Of a stretch of 64,000 nucleotides of DNA, positions 24,635 through 36,553 are shown in pieces. A model generated the notes under the pieces. That model worked only from the letters and a program-made list of their open reading frames with translations. It searched no databases and was not told the DNA's origin. The DNA lies in the NCBI GenBank assembly GCA_963995505.1, contig OZ023184.1:3410001-3474000 (forward strand). The letters are read 5' to 3'. The DNA comes from Hypericum androsaemum. Its lineage: Eukaryota > Streptophyta > Magnoliopsida > Malpighiales > Hypericaceae. The position numbers and the translations under genes are program-made. The first letter of the stretch is position 1. Every line of letters begins with the position of its first letter.

Positions 24635-26105
24635 TTGATAAAAAACGACGTGAAGGATGATACTTCTCAATCTGCAGTTATGGGGCCTCACCAGAGACTA
24701 TAATTCCTCAAATTGTATCACTCTTAACTTGACACAGGCTGTTGAACTGCTCAAAACAAGTCCTCATTCTGTAAGTCTGAAGAGTAAATTTTTTGTTGCT
24801 TCACTCACTGATCCTTTATTTCTTATTTCAATTGCATCTCCTAAACCTTCCTCAGTAAATTATTTGTTGCCTTCCAAAAATTCACTTTCCCTTTCAAGAT
24901 CAGCCATTGGTTGAATATTGCGGACATTTAAAGTTTTCTTGTTTTTGAAGCTGTTGTCTAATTTATGTCGTTTAATTGAGCTATTACATTCCTAATAATT
25001 TATGACATTAGGGCAATGTATTTGAAGATTCTCCTTGTTAATGACAGCAATGTGCATATTTGTGATTCTGCATGTTACTACTGTATGGGTGAAGTCATAG
25101 CCTGTCAGTCTTTTCTTAACTAATTTCTTGATTATGTTCAAAGTTCCCGAAGATTGATCTCGATTCTACTTGTTAATGGCAGCAATGTGCATATTTGTGA
25201 TTATGAATGTTACTGTATGGATGAAGTCGTAGCCTATTACTCTTCACTAATTTCTAGATTATGATCAAAGTTCCGAATATTGATCCTGATTCTCTGGGTT
25301 TTTATGCTTCAACGAGCCACTAAAAGCAATGAAAAGAGAAATGCAGAAAAAGAATCTAAAGAAAGTACTAGTTATTAACTTGTAGCCGTTTGAAATTAGA
25401 TGAGGCAGCTCACATTCCTTAATGCACAAAACATACAGCCAACATGTAAAGAGATTAAGCTTGAAGTAGTTTTAAGTTCACACTTCTCGTGAATTGAGTC
25501 TCTGAAATTCTTGAGCAGCTTCTGCACTTTGCTGCTGCATAGACAAAGTCATCAAAGTATTAGCTTGAGGAAGTTGTAGTACAGTGCATCGCTCATGAGT
25601 TCAGTGATTATGTTTCCAGAAGGTATTCTAACTCCATCCAACGTTCTGTCTGTAATTTTATCGATTTTTCAATCTGGAAGATAATTGTATCTCATGGCTA
25701 CTTCAAATATATACTCATATGCTTTAGTAAAAGAGATTGGGGTGTTCTTCTTTGTTCGTGATACTTGCATATGCCCACATCAAATATATCTCAAGTGTGT
25801 TCATTCTTGAGATAAGTACCTGTTCATTCTCAACTTCTGTGCTGGTCTTTCTTCCATACATTTTTTTGTGTGCGTGTGGTTTTTGCTATAAGCCTCCTAA
25901 TGATTTCCTGTTGTGCCACTCATGTCTTATTTGACGTACTTCGGTTCTCTTTGCATTTGTGGAGCTGGATAGGCTGTGTTCTCAGATGCAACATTGCAGT
26001 TGAGTGCTGTGTTGAAATTGTTTCCTCCTCATGTTGCAGCTGGAAGTTAAATCCCCAGACAAAGTGAAGGAGGATGATGTTCTTGTGCATTTTCCGGCTG
26101 TTGGT
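24635..26105. other. 3' flank of KDTA with a tandem duplication
   Basis: No supported coding region. Two diverged ~135-bp units (about 25031-25165 and 25166-25290) share TTGTTAATG[AG]CAGCAATG, GCATATTTGTGAT, AAGTC[AG]TAGCCT and ATCAAAGTTCC-type blocks. Part of the stretch is presumably the KDTA 3' UTR. Short frames at 24657-24914 and 25737-26067 match no family I know. Confidence 0.5.
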
Positions 26106-26603
26106 CTAGCATGTTGATCCCCTAACAGTGCCTTGAAGAAGCGGGACGGAATCCTTCCACCAGGTTGGTTCCTGATTTCCTTTTAGTGAACTGCTGTTGA
26201 GCTTACCTGTACTTGGTCCTCTTTGAAGCAAGTGGATCACGTCTTGGAAGTAAAACTCATCACAAGGTATCACCAAGGGACCATATCTATCATGGTGCTC
26301 TTCGTCTGCTTGGTCTAGCAGTTGCCTGAAAATTGGGTGGTTCAAGAACTCTGCTCTTATGACAACTCTCTTTCTGGATTCCCCTACTATGACAGCTAAA
26401 TGTCCCGGAGGAACATCCCGAGGCAGCTTCTTCTTGTTAGCTCCTGCTAATTTACGCCATGCCATGGCAATTCTTTTCAGCTTAACAATCTTGTAGATGT
26501 CCCATTTGTTCTTTGAGGGATGACCCATTGAATTATTATGGTTGATTTCGAATCTACACGGCTCACAGGATGATCCTCTATATTTATCGTCAAGAAATCC
26601 CAT
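26106..26603 (-). CDS. SAUR-family (small auxin-up RNA) protein
   Basis: Single-exon gene of 165 aa from the first ATG. The SAUR domain covers about residues 60-125 of that model: LPRDVPPGHLAVIVG, then RVVIRAEFLNHPIFRQLL, GPLVIPCDEFYF and the closing VIHLL, the signature order of the family. Many SAURs inhibit PP2C.D phosphatases and so promote plasma-membrane H+-ATPase activity and cell expansion. Start choice is uncertain: a TATATAAT-like box at about 26634-26642 lies only ~30 bp upstream of the ATG at 26603, so transcription may begin near 26605 and the ATG at 26528 (MGHPSKNK, 140 aa) may be used. The longer frame is listed. Stop is TAG. Family call firm; no subclade assigned. Confidence 0.85.
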   Translation of the reverse strand: MGFLDDKYRGSSCEPCRFEINHNNSMGHPSKNKWDIYKIVKLKRIAMAWRKLAGANKKKLPRDVPPGHLAVIVGESRKRVVIRAEFLNHPIFRQLLDQADEEHHDRYGPLVIPCDEFYFQDVIHLLQRGPSTGKLNSSSLKGNQEPTWWKDSVPLLQGTVRGSTC

Positions 26604-28320
26604 CAATTCTGCCCTACATCAATGCTTGTAGGTATTATATATTCACCATCATCAAGGCCATTTTTTTGTCAATTATTCTGGTAGTCATCCGGAACCTCAA
26701 CAGATAAGTACCTTATGTTGGTTTATCAGTTGTTGGTCAATTAATTGTCCACTCATGGCTTGTTTTTCTTTATGAAAACCAAGCATAGTCTTTGATTATG
26801 GCCCAACTCTTGTGTCTTTTTGCATTCTCTTTCTAAATATAGCATGGCCCCAAGTAGACAAAGCTAAATCCATTGCATATAATAATAGGTGTTTTAATGA
26901 AATTAGTAGGAATTGCATAAACAGAATGTGGCCCACTTAGCATGCATTTGTTTTGGACTGTTCATTCTCATATACTCCTCTTCATGTGATATATAACATG
27001 TTGTGCCTTTCAAGTAGGACGATAGCTTTCTCTCGTGTTGTTGTTGTTGGCTTGACACACGAGGCCAAGCAGGTAGTTGGTCATTTTCTATTTGAATCTT
27101 TGGGAGAATTTTCATCTGCAGAGAGTGGCTCTATCCTGAAGAAAAAATCTTTCTGAACCTTTGCCTCCCTCTAATCCTGACAAAAATTTGATCGATGATT
27201 GTCGGCAGAGCAATGTTTGATTTCACTGACCTACCTTCGTCCGTCGCATTATGCCGGTGGTTGCATATATATATATCTGGATAGATTTTGGTTACATCTA
27301 TAATAATATGATGAACCTAGGTCTCAGTTGTTACGCTGGATATACTTAATGCTATATGGGGAAATGGTAGTTTCTTTGAATTTGCAATTGGCTTTCATTT
27401 TCTTGTCCGAAGCTCTAGCCGGGCCGCCTACATGTCTGTTGTTGTATCTGTGAATTGGTTTCCTGTTGCCATCTTGGCTTTCCTCGTGGATTGCTATCTG
27501 TTTGGTCCAAAATTTAGGCAAAGCAACACCGCCCTGTCAATTTTTCTTGGAAAAGGATGCTGTCTGGGATACGGTTTCCTAACTTGTAATAACTGAAGTT
27601 TCTTTTAATGTGAATCTCTTGTATCCAAAGTCAAGAAATAGAGTCCGAGTCAAGAAATAGGGTCCAATTCTTCCAATGACGTCTTTTACATTTTTATGGT
27701 TTGAAGCCAAAATTTTCCCAAGTGAATTTAACAAAGCTTTCTAAACAAATATTTAATATTATTTTTAATGACTCAAATTTGATACTAGCCGTCGTATATT
27801 CTTGTACACTTTGTTTACTAGTCGTCATATGTCCTTGCTCTCTTTTTGAATGGTAGAACTAGATTCTTACCCTTATCATTTTTAACAAAAAGGATTCAAG
27901 CAGAATCTGAGTCCTAAGAAATCGGGCAGTATCAAAACGACCCGCGGGTCTGTGGTTATTAAAATTTTATTTAATTTTAAAAAATTAAATTGTCATTCGA
28001 TAGTTTTTAAATAGGAATGAGACATTTGTATTCATTAAATAAATTAATATAAAGAAACTAAACAAGCAAACTAAAAAATTGAAGTTGGGTAAGTTAAAAT
28101 TGAGAATTTGGTATTATGTTTAATAATTAATGTCCATATACATTATTTTAATATTATTTTGAAAAATTCGGGCAGGATCATGGCAGAATCCTATAGATGC
28201 ATATTTATGCACTTATCCTTTTAAAATATAAGGATCTTGAGAGAATTATGATCTAAAATCGATCAAAATCAATAGATTTTGAACATTTCGAATTTGGATC
28301 AGAATAGACCATTAAAATAA
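26604..28320. other. SAUR upstream region and AT-rich spacer
   Basis: No gene found. The first few hundred bases are the presumed SAUR promoter. Short frames at 26903-27156 and 27324-27521 look random. From about 27800 the composition becomes repeat-like (ATTTTATTTAATTTT-type runs) without clear borders. Confidence 0.5.
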
Positions 28321-29214
28321 TAGATAATTACTGAGAGGACCCCATGGTATAGTCAAATAGACTCTCAGGACCCAGTAGTTTCTCTACTAATTGCTGAGCC
28401 CCTGTAGTTTGACTACTATTATACATTCAGGCCCCTGTAGCCAGAATCGGTGATTTTTCCGGTGAACTCCCCACCTGAAATGTCTAAAATACCCCTAGGG
28501 GGCTTCTTCCACCAGAGACATCTTCACATCCTCCACGGCGGCGACATTCCGGATAGCTCTACTTGAGGCGGCCTGGGTTGGGTGGGACCCCGACCAATAT
28601 GGGCTCCACGGTAGTGACGGCCTTCTCCTTGAGCGACGTCGAGCCGGACTCAGGACGCGGAGGAGCGGACCGAGTCCTCCCTCCTCGAAGATAGCCCGAC
28701 GGGACTCATCGCTGGCGCAAGCGAGCAAGGAGACAGTGGCGACGGCGAGGTCGCGAACGGCGGTGTTGCTATAGTCGAGGAGGGAGACTAGGTATCCGAG
28801 GTTGGAGATGATAACCGTCGAGCGCCTTCCACTTGAACTTGAGGCCACCGATCTGGAGTCGGGTGAAGAGGTCCTTGAGGAAGAACACGAGGTGGTCGGG
28901 GTCGGAGCCGGGGGCGGGATTGGAGAGGACAATGGCGGAGGAGTGGTGGAGGACGCCGGACGTGATGAGAACGTTGAGGTCGTGGAGGTGGCGGGACAGC
29001 GACGCGGCGGCCATGTCGAGGTCAAACTAAAGGAGCCTAAGGGCATTTTAGACATTTTAGGTGGGGAGTTCGCAGAAAAAATCGCTGATTCCGACTACAG
29101 GGACCGGAATGTATAATAGTAGTCAAACTACAGGAGCTCAGCAATTAGTAGGAAAACTACAGAGTTTTCAGAGTCTATTTGACAATACCCTGGAGTTCTG
29201 TATGTAATTATCTC
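28321..29214. mobile_element. Pack-MULE (family B copy 1) carrying an ARM-repeat gene fragment
   Basis: An 894-bp element with inverted termini of about 170 bp (left AGATAATTACTGAGAGGACC, right end inverse TAATTATCT) and a 9-bp TSD TTAAAATAA / TTAAAACAA (8 of 9). Sub-terminal inverse blocks include CCGGTGAACTCCCCACCTGAA on the left (with an AAATGTCTAAAAT block) and their inverse near 29040-29075. Between the termini lies about 540 bp of GC-rich sequence, abruptly different from the flanks, that encodes a broken armadillo-repeat protein segment (separate entry). No transposase. This is the structure of a Pack-MULE. Confidence 0.85.
28495..29035 (-). pseudogene. Captured, frameshifted fragment of an armadillo-repeat protein gene
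   Basis: On the minus strand one frame reads LSRHLHDLNVLITSGVLHHS, PGSDPDHLVFFLKDLFTRL and IGGLKFKWKAL (about 28820-29014). Another frame continues with LGYLVSLLDYSNTAVRDLAV, LLACASDESRRAIFEEGGLG, then AIRNVAAVEDVKMSLVEE (about 28495-28800). In order and wording these match the N-terminal and early ARM repeats of plant ARM proteins of the At2g45720 / vacuolar-protein-8-like type. The frame changes at least twice and a segment between the two blocks is missing, so it cannot encode the parent protein. It lies exactly between MULE termini. Identification is from memory of the family, not a search. Confidence 0.75.
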
Positions 29215-30749
29215 TTAAAACAAGGGTCCAATTGCCAACCCTCATATCAGAATTAATTGTACAACACAGAGAAGGCCCAGTGTGATGTTCAACGACCCGG
29301 AAGAAAGATCCGGCCCAAAAAAAGCCCAAATGAGCTACACGACCTGGAAAATCCGAACAACCATTTTCTATTTTCTTTAAACACCCGCCACCAAAAATTC
29401 AATTTTGTATCACCCAAATATATAAAATTATTTCAACATTAATTCAAAATTTTATTAATGTACTACGTCATTGATTTATCTGACATCATATCACATTATT
29501 AATTTTATTATTGTGATATATCAATTTCACTAATTTGAGGAAAATGGAAAAAAATGGATAGGAAGGATATAACAATGCCATGATAAGGGTTAAGAAGATG
29601 TCACGCGGACAAAATTAGTGACATGATATGACATTCAGATAAAAATAAGAACATAAAATAACACACATGATAACTCAAGTAACTGAATCAACGAATGTAC
29701 TTTAATTATTAAGTAAAAGTGCAAATGATGCGACGATTTAGAGCAATAAAACGGTGGAGTGTCAAATTACCAAATTGTGATAGTAAAATGAAATTTGTCC
29801 AAATAAAAATAGCCGGATCAGAGACTGAAAAGCTACGAAAACGAAAGCCCATTGGTTTTGACCCGCATCGTACTTGGACCCAAAGCACTTTCCACCTTGG
29901 AGATTCCAGAAGCCCTTGAAGTTGAAAAGAACTTTGTTCAAAAAAAAAAAGAAGAAAGTTGAAAAGAACTATCACCCGCACTCTCAAACGCTGCACGTGA
30001 AATCACTCGCGCACTCACTGAACGAATCGCAAATACCCGACTCGCTCCCCTCGTGCCTAACGCGGCCACGCGCTACCAAACATGCACACAGACACACAGC
30101 CTTCCCGCCCTTTCCCTTTCCCCACAAAAATTCGCCGGCGGAAATTATCGCCTGCGCAACCGTCACACGGAACTCGCTGCACATAGAATACTACCACCAA
30201 TCCATTTTCATTTTTTGATCTCTCTGTTGGCACCAATAAAACTATTTTTTCCCTTCATAATTAACCATTTCAATGTGTGAATCAGCTAATGATAATAGAG
30301 TATTTTAACTGAACTGATAATTTCAAATTCGAGTTCATATGACATCCCATCTTATTGAAATTCTGTAGGATTTTAATTTATAATCATATTCGAATCGATT
30401 ACAATGATCCACTATTAACTATTCCATCGTCTAACAATCATCAAAGTTTCCCAATTTATTTGAAATTTAGATAAATATTATACCAACTAATTTATACTCT
30501 TTTTGAAGGCATAAAGGGTGTCTCTCTAAAAAAAGGCATAAAGGGAGCGAGAATAAAAATACGGCATATTCTGGCGGCCAATAACATAATAAAACAAGGG
30601 GCGGTTTAAATAAAACCGTCAAATAGGAAACAAAATCATACAGTAGGGAGAAAAATCGGAGAAAAAAGGCACCCTAACCTCCTCTTCTACTGTGGATCGT
30701 CGTTCTCCCCCAAAACGCCGTCGTTCTAAAGGCTCCGCGATCCGACGCC
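29215..30749. other. Intergenic region and presumed pyruvate kinase promoter
   Basis: No gene supported. 29900-30190 is a purine-rich then GC-richer patch whose short frames on both strands look random. A palindromic GGTTTAAATAAAACC sits at 30604-30618. The last ~100 bp (CACCCTAACCTCCTCTTC and on) are the presumed 5' UTR of the pyruvate kinase gene. Confidence 0.45.
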
Positions 30750-33700
30750 ATGCACTCCAATCACTTGCTTCTGGAGGAGCCGATCAGGATGGCCTCCATC
30801 CTCGAGCCCTCCAAAGCGGTGCGTTTTTGTTACGTCTTTTTTTTACTTTCTTTAATTTCGTTTACGATCTGCTTGGTTTTGACTCGTCTGTGTTGGTTTC
30901 TGTAGAGTTTCTTCCCGGCAATGACGAAGACCGTGGGGACGCTGGGGCCAAGGTCCCGCTCCGTCGAGGTCATCTCCGGCTGTCTTAAATCCGGAATGTC
31001 TGGTATCTTGTCCTAAATTTTGTTTGCCCTAACTCGAATCTTTTTTTTCTCTAGTAGGAGTTAATTAAGGTTTAATTTTAATTAGACTCTGTTTTGTGTG
31101 TACTTGTCACTAGTGGCTAGGTTTGATTTCTCGTGGGGAAACCCGGAGTATCACCAGGAGACTTTGGAGAACTTGAAGGCCGCCGTGAAGAGCACGAAGA
31201 AGCTCTGCGCTGTATGTTTCGTTGCTCTCTTTTGCCTGCATTTTCTTTTGTGTTTGGGTCGTCTTTGAGGGCGTTCGAACGTTGTCGCTTGTACGTTTCT
31301 CATGGTTGTTGTTTTAACTTTGTTTTGCTTAGGTTATGCTCGATACCGTGGGTGCTGAGTTGCAGGTGGCTAATAAGAGCGAGAAGCCCATCTCGCTTCA
31401 GGCGGAAGGAGTTGTTGTCTTGACGCCTGATCAGGGACAGGAAGCATCGTCCGAATTGTTGCCCATCAATTTTGGTGGATTAGCTGAGGTTCTACAGTCT
31501 TCTTTTTAGCCTTGATCACATTTAGGACCTTTGCATCTTTTTTCTGAATCATCCCTTTTGCTTTCTTCCAGTCTGTAAAGAAGGGAGACACCATCTTCGT
31601 CGGTCAGTACTTGTTCACGGGAAGTGAGACTACATCTGTATGGCTGGAGGTAACTGAGCTGTTTCTCGCAATGTTTTAATTTTCTTTAGATGGAAAGTGA
31701 TTCGATCACTAACAGAAGGATTCCAGTTATTGTAATTTTCTTTCCAATTTTACAGGTCTCTGAGGTCAAGGGTAAAGATGTGCTCTGTGTGATAAAGAAT
31801 ACAGCAACTCTGGCTGGAGCTTTGTTCACCCTACATGCGTCACAAGTTCACATTAATCTGCCGACTCTTTCTGACAAAGATAAGGAGGTCAGTCGCAATG
31901 ATACAATGCAGTGATTTATATCATTTTGTTCTTCACTTGATATTTTTTGTATTGACTTGGTTTTCTGCGCGTAATGTCCACTCGCAACTTCTCATTTTAG
32001 GTTATCAGCACCTGGGGAGTTCAGAACAAGATCGACTTCCTATCCTTGTCTTACACCAGACACGCTGAAGATGTTCGCCATGTATGTGCTGTCTAATTGT
32101 GAGTCTGTCCTTCTGTAATTCTGACCTTGATATCTTATAGCTTGAATGTGTCTTCTTTGTAATCGGTACAGGCTCGAGAGTATCTTGCGAAACTTGGAGA
32201 CCTTTACCAGACTCAAATTTTTGCCAAGATTGAAAATGTGGAGGTGACTCTCAATTGTTCCTCCTGAGTATTTGTGTACTGTTAAAAATTTGCTTCAATA
32301 ATGAGAGGCCATTTACGCCCATATCAATATTGATCCACACAGGGACTTACCCATTTTGATGAGATTTTACAAGAAGCTGATGGAATTATTCTTTCACGAG
32401 GGAATTTGGGAATTGATCTTCCTCCTGAGAAGGTTTGTTTTCTAATCTCTGAAGTTGCCACCATTTGTTGCTACTTCTGTTACATCTGATCACATGGCTG
32501 CATACACGATTTGATGGTGTGCCCGCCTCTGCAATTGTTGGTTACTGTATTCCCATGTTATTTTTCTCTTGCATCTTTACAAATTTGCCAATATTCTGGA
32601 GGTTCTTTAATTAATTAACCTTGTCATTTGTTGGTATTTTTGTCGGTGGTGGGAGAAGCACTTGACTTTCCGTTTTATGTTGAGAAGGAATGCCTTGTCT
32701 ATTTCAGGAAACTTTCTATTTTGCTGGCTGCTGATTTTCATGTCCCATGCTCAAATTTTGCTTGCCATTGTACATGCTAGTATTGGGGAGATTATCAACT
32801 GCTGTTTGTCATTAATTATCTTCTTTCCATTGGCAGGTGTTCTTGTTCCAGAAAGCTGCACTTTACAAATGTAACATGGCTGGCAAGCCTGCAGTGGTTA
32901 CTCGTGTCGTGGACAGCATGACAGATAACCTGAGGCCAACTCGTGCTGAAGCAACTGATGTCGCCAATGCTGTCCTAGACGGTATGTCTTGGAACTCCCC
33001 TTTGTTCATTCCAAAATCTAAGTTATGGTTTTTTTTAATCTCTAATTACTTGATTGGTCAAACTTGATCTGATTTTGGGATGGTTATTGCGGGTAGCAAA
33101 TTTGTTGGATATTAAATTGGTGATTCCAACATCTTCTGAACCTCCCTATCTCTATATCGGTTTTCCATATCTTGAGTAGATTGAAATCAATCTATTTTTT
33201 ACTTTTGCAGGAAGTGATGCCATTCTACTTGGTGCCGAGACTCTCCGTGGACTTTATCCTATTGAAACTATTTCTACTGTTGGCAGAATATGTGCTGAGG
33301 TAAATCTTTGTTGATCTTGTTCCTCCATCACAGTGATTAAGGGTGGTCCACTGACCTACGTGATGCAAAGATATCTTGCATTGCTGGAGCATAAGGACTG
33401 TTTTCTGATCAGTCTGGAACCTCTTTGTATATCAGGAATACTAAATTTGTTTTATCGGGTTCAATGTAGGCGGAGAAAGTTTTCAACCAAGATCTATATT
33501 TTAAGAAGACAGTAAAATATGTTGGAGAGCCGATGACTCACTTGGAATCCATTGCCTCTTCTGCGGTATTTTTGTATTTCATGTTCTATAACAGAAGTGG
33601 ATTAATGTTCCATGTTTCACTCTTTCAATCTAATGCTTATTTCCTCACTTTGGGTATTTTTTTGAGCATTGTCTACTGTTATATAGGTTCGAGCAGCAAT

Positions 33701-34744
33701 CAAGGTAAAGGCATCTGTTATTATATGCTTCACCTCATCCGGCAGAGCAGCTAGGTATTTTCATATTTGTGGCTATCGATTTCTAGTGGTTGATGTTTGT
33801 AATCAATGTGCACAACCTTGGTCCATCAAGGACATCTTATGCAACCCTCGTCATGACTTATTCTCTTTTGAATGAAACTTGCACAGGTTGATTGCCAAGT
33901 ATAGGCCAACGATGCCAGTTCTCTCTGTTGTCATTCCACGTCTTAAGACCAATCAACTTAAGTGGAACTTTAGTGGGGCCTTCGAGGTAAGTCCATAGTA
34001 TTTCTAATTTCTTTGATTGAAATGAATTTATCTCTCTCATAGAATGCATTGATTGAGGAAGCTGCTTCTCTGTCTACCATGTTCCATCCTGTTTACTGAT
34101 CAAGTGAAAATTAAAAGTTCACTCCAACTTTGTTTCTCTAATTCCTGGGCGTTTCGAAACTCCTCTCCTCTCCTCTCCTCTCCTCTCCTCTCTGCGGCAC
34201 TTACTTTCGTAACATGTTCCCAATAAATGAGCTCTTGCCGTCCCCTTTTTCGGATTCTGCTCATAATGCGCGGCTAATCGAACCTCTAAATCTGCATATG
34301 CGCATTTACAGGCCAGGCAATCACTTATAGTCAGAGGACTGTTCCCCATGCTTGCTGATCCTAGACACCCAGTAAGTACTTGTTTTATTTCAACATTTTG
34401 ATAGTCTTTGCTTTCAGGAATAGACCTTATGAAGATGGCCATCACCCCTTGCATTCGTTTGGCTTAAATACACTGCAGAACACAGTCCATATACTTGTAC
34501 TTGCTAAATCTATGAATTTCTATCATGAAGAAGAGTACTTCTAGTGTCTGAATCTGGCCGGATGGTAACTAACAAGTCATCGACAATGCAGGCGGAATCT
34601 ACAGGCGCAACAAACGAGTCGGTCCTCAAGGTTGCTCTTGATCACGGGAAAGCAGCCGGAGTTGTAAAGTCGCACGACAGAGTAGTGGTTTGCCAGAAAG
34701 TCGGCGACGCATCTGTCGTCAAGATCATCGAGCTCGAAGATTGA
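30750..34744 (+). CDS. Pyruvate kinase, divergent plant cytosolic clade, sixteen exons
   Basis: Predicted to act in the last step of glycolysis (phosphoenolpyruvate + ADP to pyruvate + ATP). 527 aa, matching the Arabidopsis At2g36580/At3g52990 type, to which it reads almost colinearly. Exons: 30750-30818, 30906-31002, 31114-31211, 31333-31488, 31572-31649, 31756-31887, 32001-32081, 32172-32243, 32343-32432, 32837-32981, 33211-33299, 33470-33565, 33687-33754, 33887-33986, 34312-34371, 34592-34744. The start ATG opens [16 protein letters not shown], the clade's usual N-terminus. Catalytic-Lys motif [10 protein letters not shown] (Lys256) is present. But DTKGPEI is DTVGAEL, the ARGDLG metal site is SRGNLG (Asn282), and NFSHG is DFSWG; these changes appear typical of the clade. 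No transit peptide seen. Confidence 0.95.
34161..34193. repeat. (TCCTC)n microsatellite in a pyruvate kinase intron
   Basis: About six pentanucleotide units within intron 14 (33987-34311). It is a likely length polymorphism, away from both splice sites. Confidence 0.9.
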
Positions 34745-36553
34745 TAGAATCCGCAATCTCATTTTAGTGGCACAATCTCTGTGCTTTTAGAGATGCAGAG
34801 CGGTATAGAATGTTGTTGATCTCACCAGCGAGCTGGTCCCCAGATGTACTGGAGAGACTTCCCATATGGATGTTGAAATGTACCACGAGAAACCAATGGC
34901 AAATATTATTATTATAATTGGTCGGCAAAATGGATGTCGATATAGTAGTTGTTGGCTGTTATGTTATAGTTCATTTTGACGATGAAATTGACCATTTTGA
35001 CATTTTGCTCGACTTTTTTTCCAGGATGACATTAGCTCGACTTGGGACGTAGTTTTTTTAAACCATTTGGTATTCAGAATACTAGAAACTTATATTCGAA
35101 TTGTATAAGATTTTTGAAAGTTGACAAAAAAAAATTAACGAATATTTTTTATTACTGTATATCTAATGTTACAAACTCGATACTTTTTAGTTAAATTGGA
35201 ACGACTTTTTCACGATTATATTTTTGTAGCCATCTTGATTTCGAAATTTTTACTAATACTATCGCTGACGAGAAAAGGGGCGAAGCAAGCCTCAGTAACG
35301 GTCGGACTATAGTAAAATATCAAATCGGTCCTACAGAGAGGCCGTCTATTCCAAATCGCCAGTGAAAAAAAGACAACAAAAAAGCAAGAAAATGATTGCG
35401 ATTGGTTGGAAAGCGGGGGACTTCAATCCTTATCTCCATCTTCGCCTAGGCGTTAGAGGCCTTCACAATAATGCCACTACTAAGAGAATCGAGGTTGACT
35501 GCCTTGCACTGGGATCTATCGCAAATGGCGCTCTCACTAGGTGCACGCGGAGGACCAAGAGATCACCTCACCCCTCATATTTGATTTGACGCTAGTTTAT
35601 CAGGGAGTAAGTTCAGAGAGTCTTTGCCAAATCTTCTTCATGTAAAAATGCAAAAACTTGCTTCCTGATCAATGAACCGATAAAATCCTTCAAATTGTAT
35701 CCCGATCGTATGCTGTCTGTCCATATAATGTATACGGCTTGGTTTTTTTGAAAAACGAACATTGAAAAGTTTTCTAGTGTCTTTTTTCAAGATTGATCAA
35801 TTCGAGCTTTAAAGGCAGCTTTAACGACATCCCAGGGGATGGCGAGTACCTGATCGAATTGCTTGGGTCATAGAATATCCTTTTTCTTGTAAAGCAGTTA
35901 CTACCTCAGCCACAGAAGATGCTTGCCATTCCTACGGGGTTTTTGTCAAGGAACGCGTCTCTTTAGTTGCACTACTTGTAGCTTCCTTTCAAATTTTGTT
36001 TGTCGGAAGAAAGAGAAGCGGGTCTTCCCCATACTACGAGGGAAAGGGAAAACGGTGGAAGGGAAGGAGAAGGTTTTTCGACTGAAGCCCGGTAGATCTC
36101 GTACCCAGAGAAAGAGAGGGGGAAGGCCAAGTACGAGATCACCCATTCATCTCAGGTATTTTACAAGAAAAAAAAATAAAGAGGGGATCGTTTGAATTTC
36201 AAATAATAAGTTTAACTAAGACTGATGGTTGAGAAAGAACTATATAGATTGGTGAGGCATAGCTCATTTTGTTCCATTAAAAAAGAATATTCAGACTAAA
36301 ACTTAACTAAAAAAAGAAGGCTTTAGACAATTTGATTTTACTTGACCCCTAAAAATGGACAAATTCCTCTTTAAACATGTCTTTAAAGAGTAGTTTCCAT
36401 TAAGAATCCCCTTGACTTCCTATTTTATCTTTGTTTTCACAGAAGAATCTCGTGCTTCTCGTATTTATAAACTGCGTTTTAACAGTTCTGTACAAAGTTA
36501 ATTCTTTTATTTTAATTAAATTGTGGTGAATGGCACCTGACGACAAAAAAAAG
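34745..36553. other. Intergenic region between pyruvate kinase and tRNA-like sequence
   Basis: The first ~250 bp are the likely pyruvate kinase 3' UTR. 35340-35590 and 35830-36160 are less AT-rich than the surroundings. The second is purine-rich on the plus strand and has, on the minus strand, a 66-codon frame (35946-36146) plus a short protein-like run (EWQASSVAEVV...SMTQAIRSG) near 35850-35930. I could not identify either; an old organelle-DNA insertion or decayed transposon are both possible. Confidence 0.4.

Noticed and set aside
28802..29116. 104-codon Glu/Val/Gly-rich plus-strand frame
   Set aside because: Antisense to the captured ARM fragment and running into the MULE terminus.
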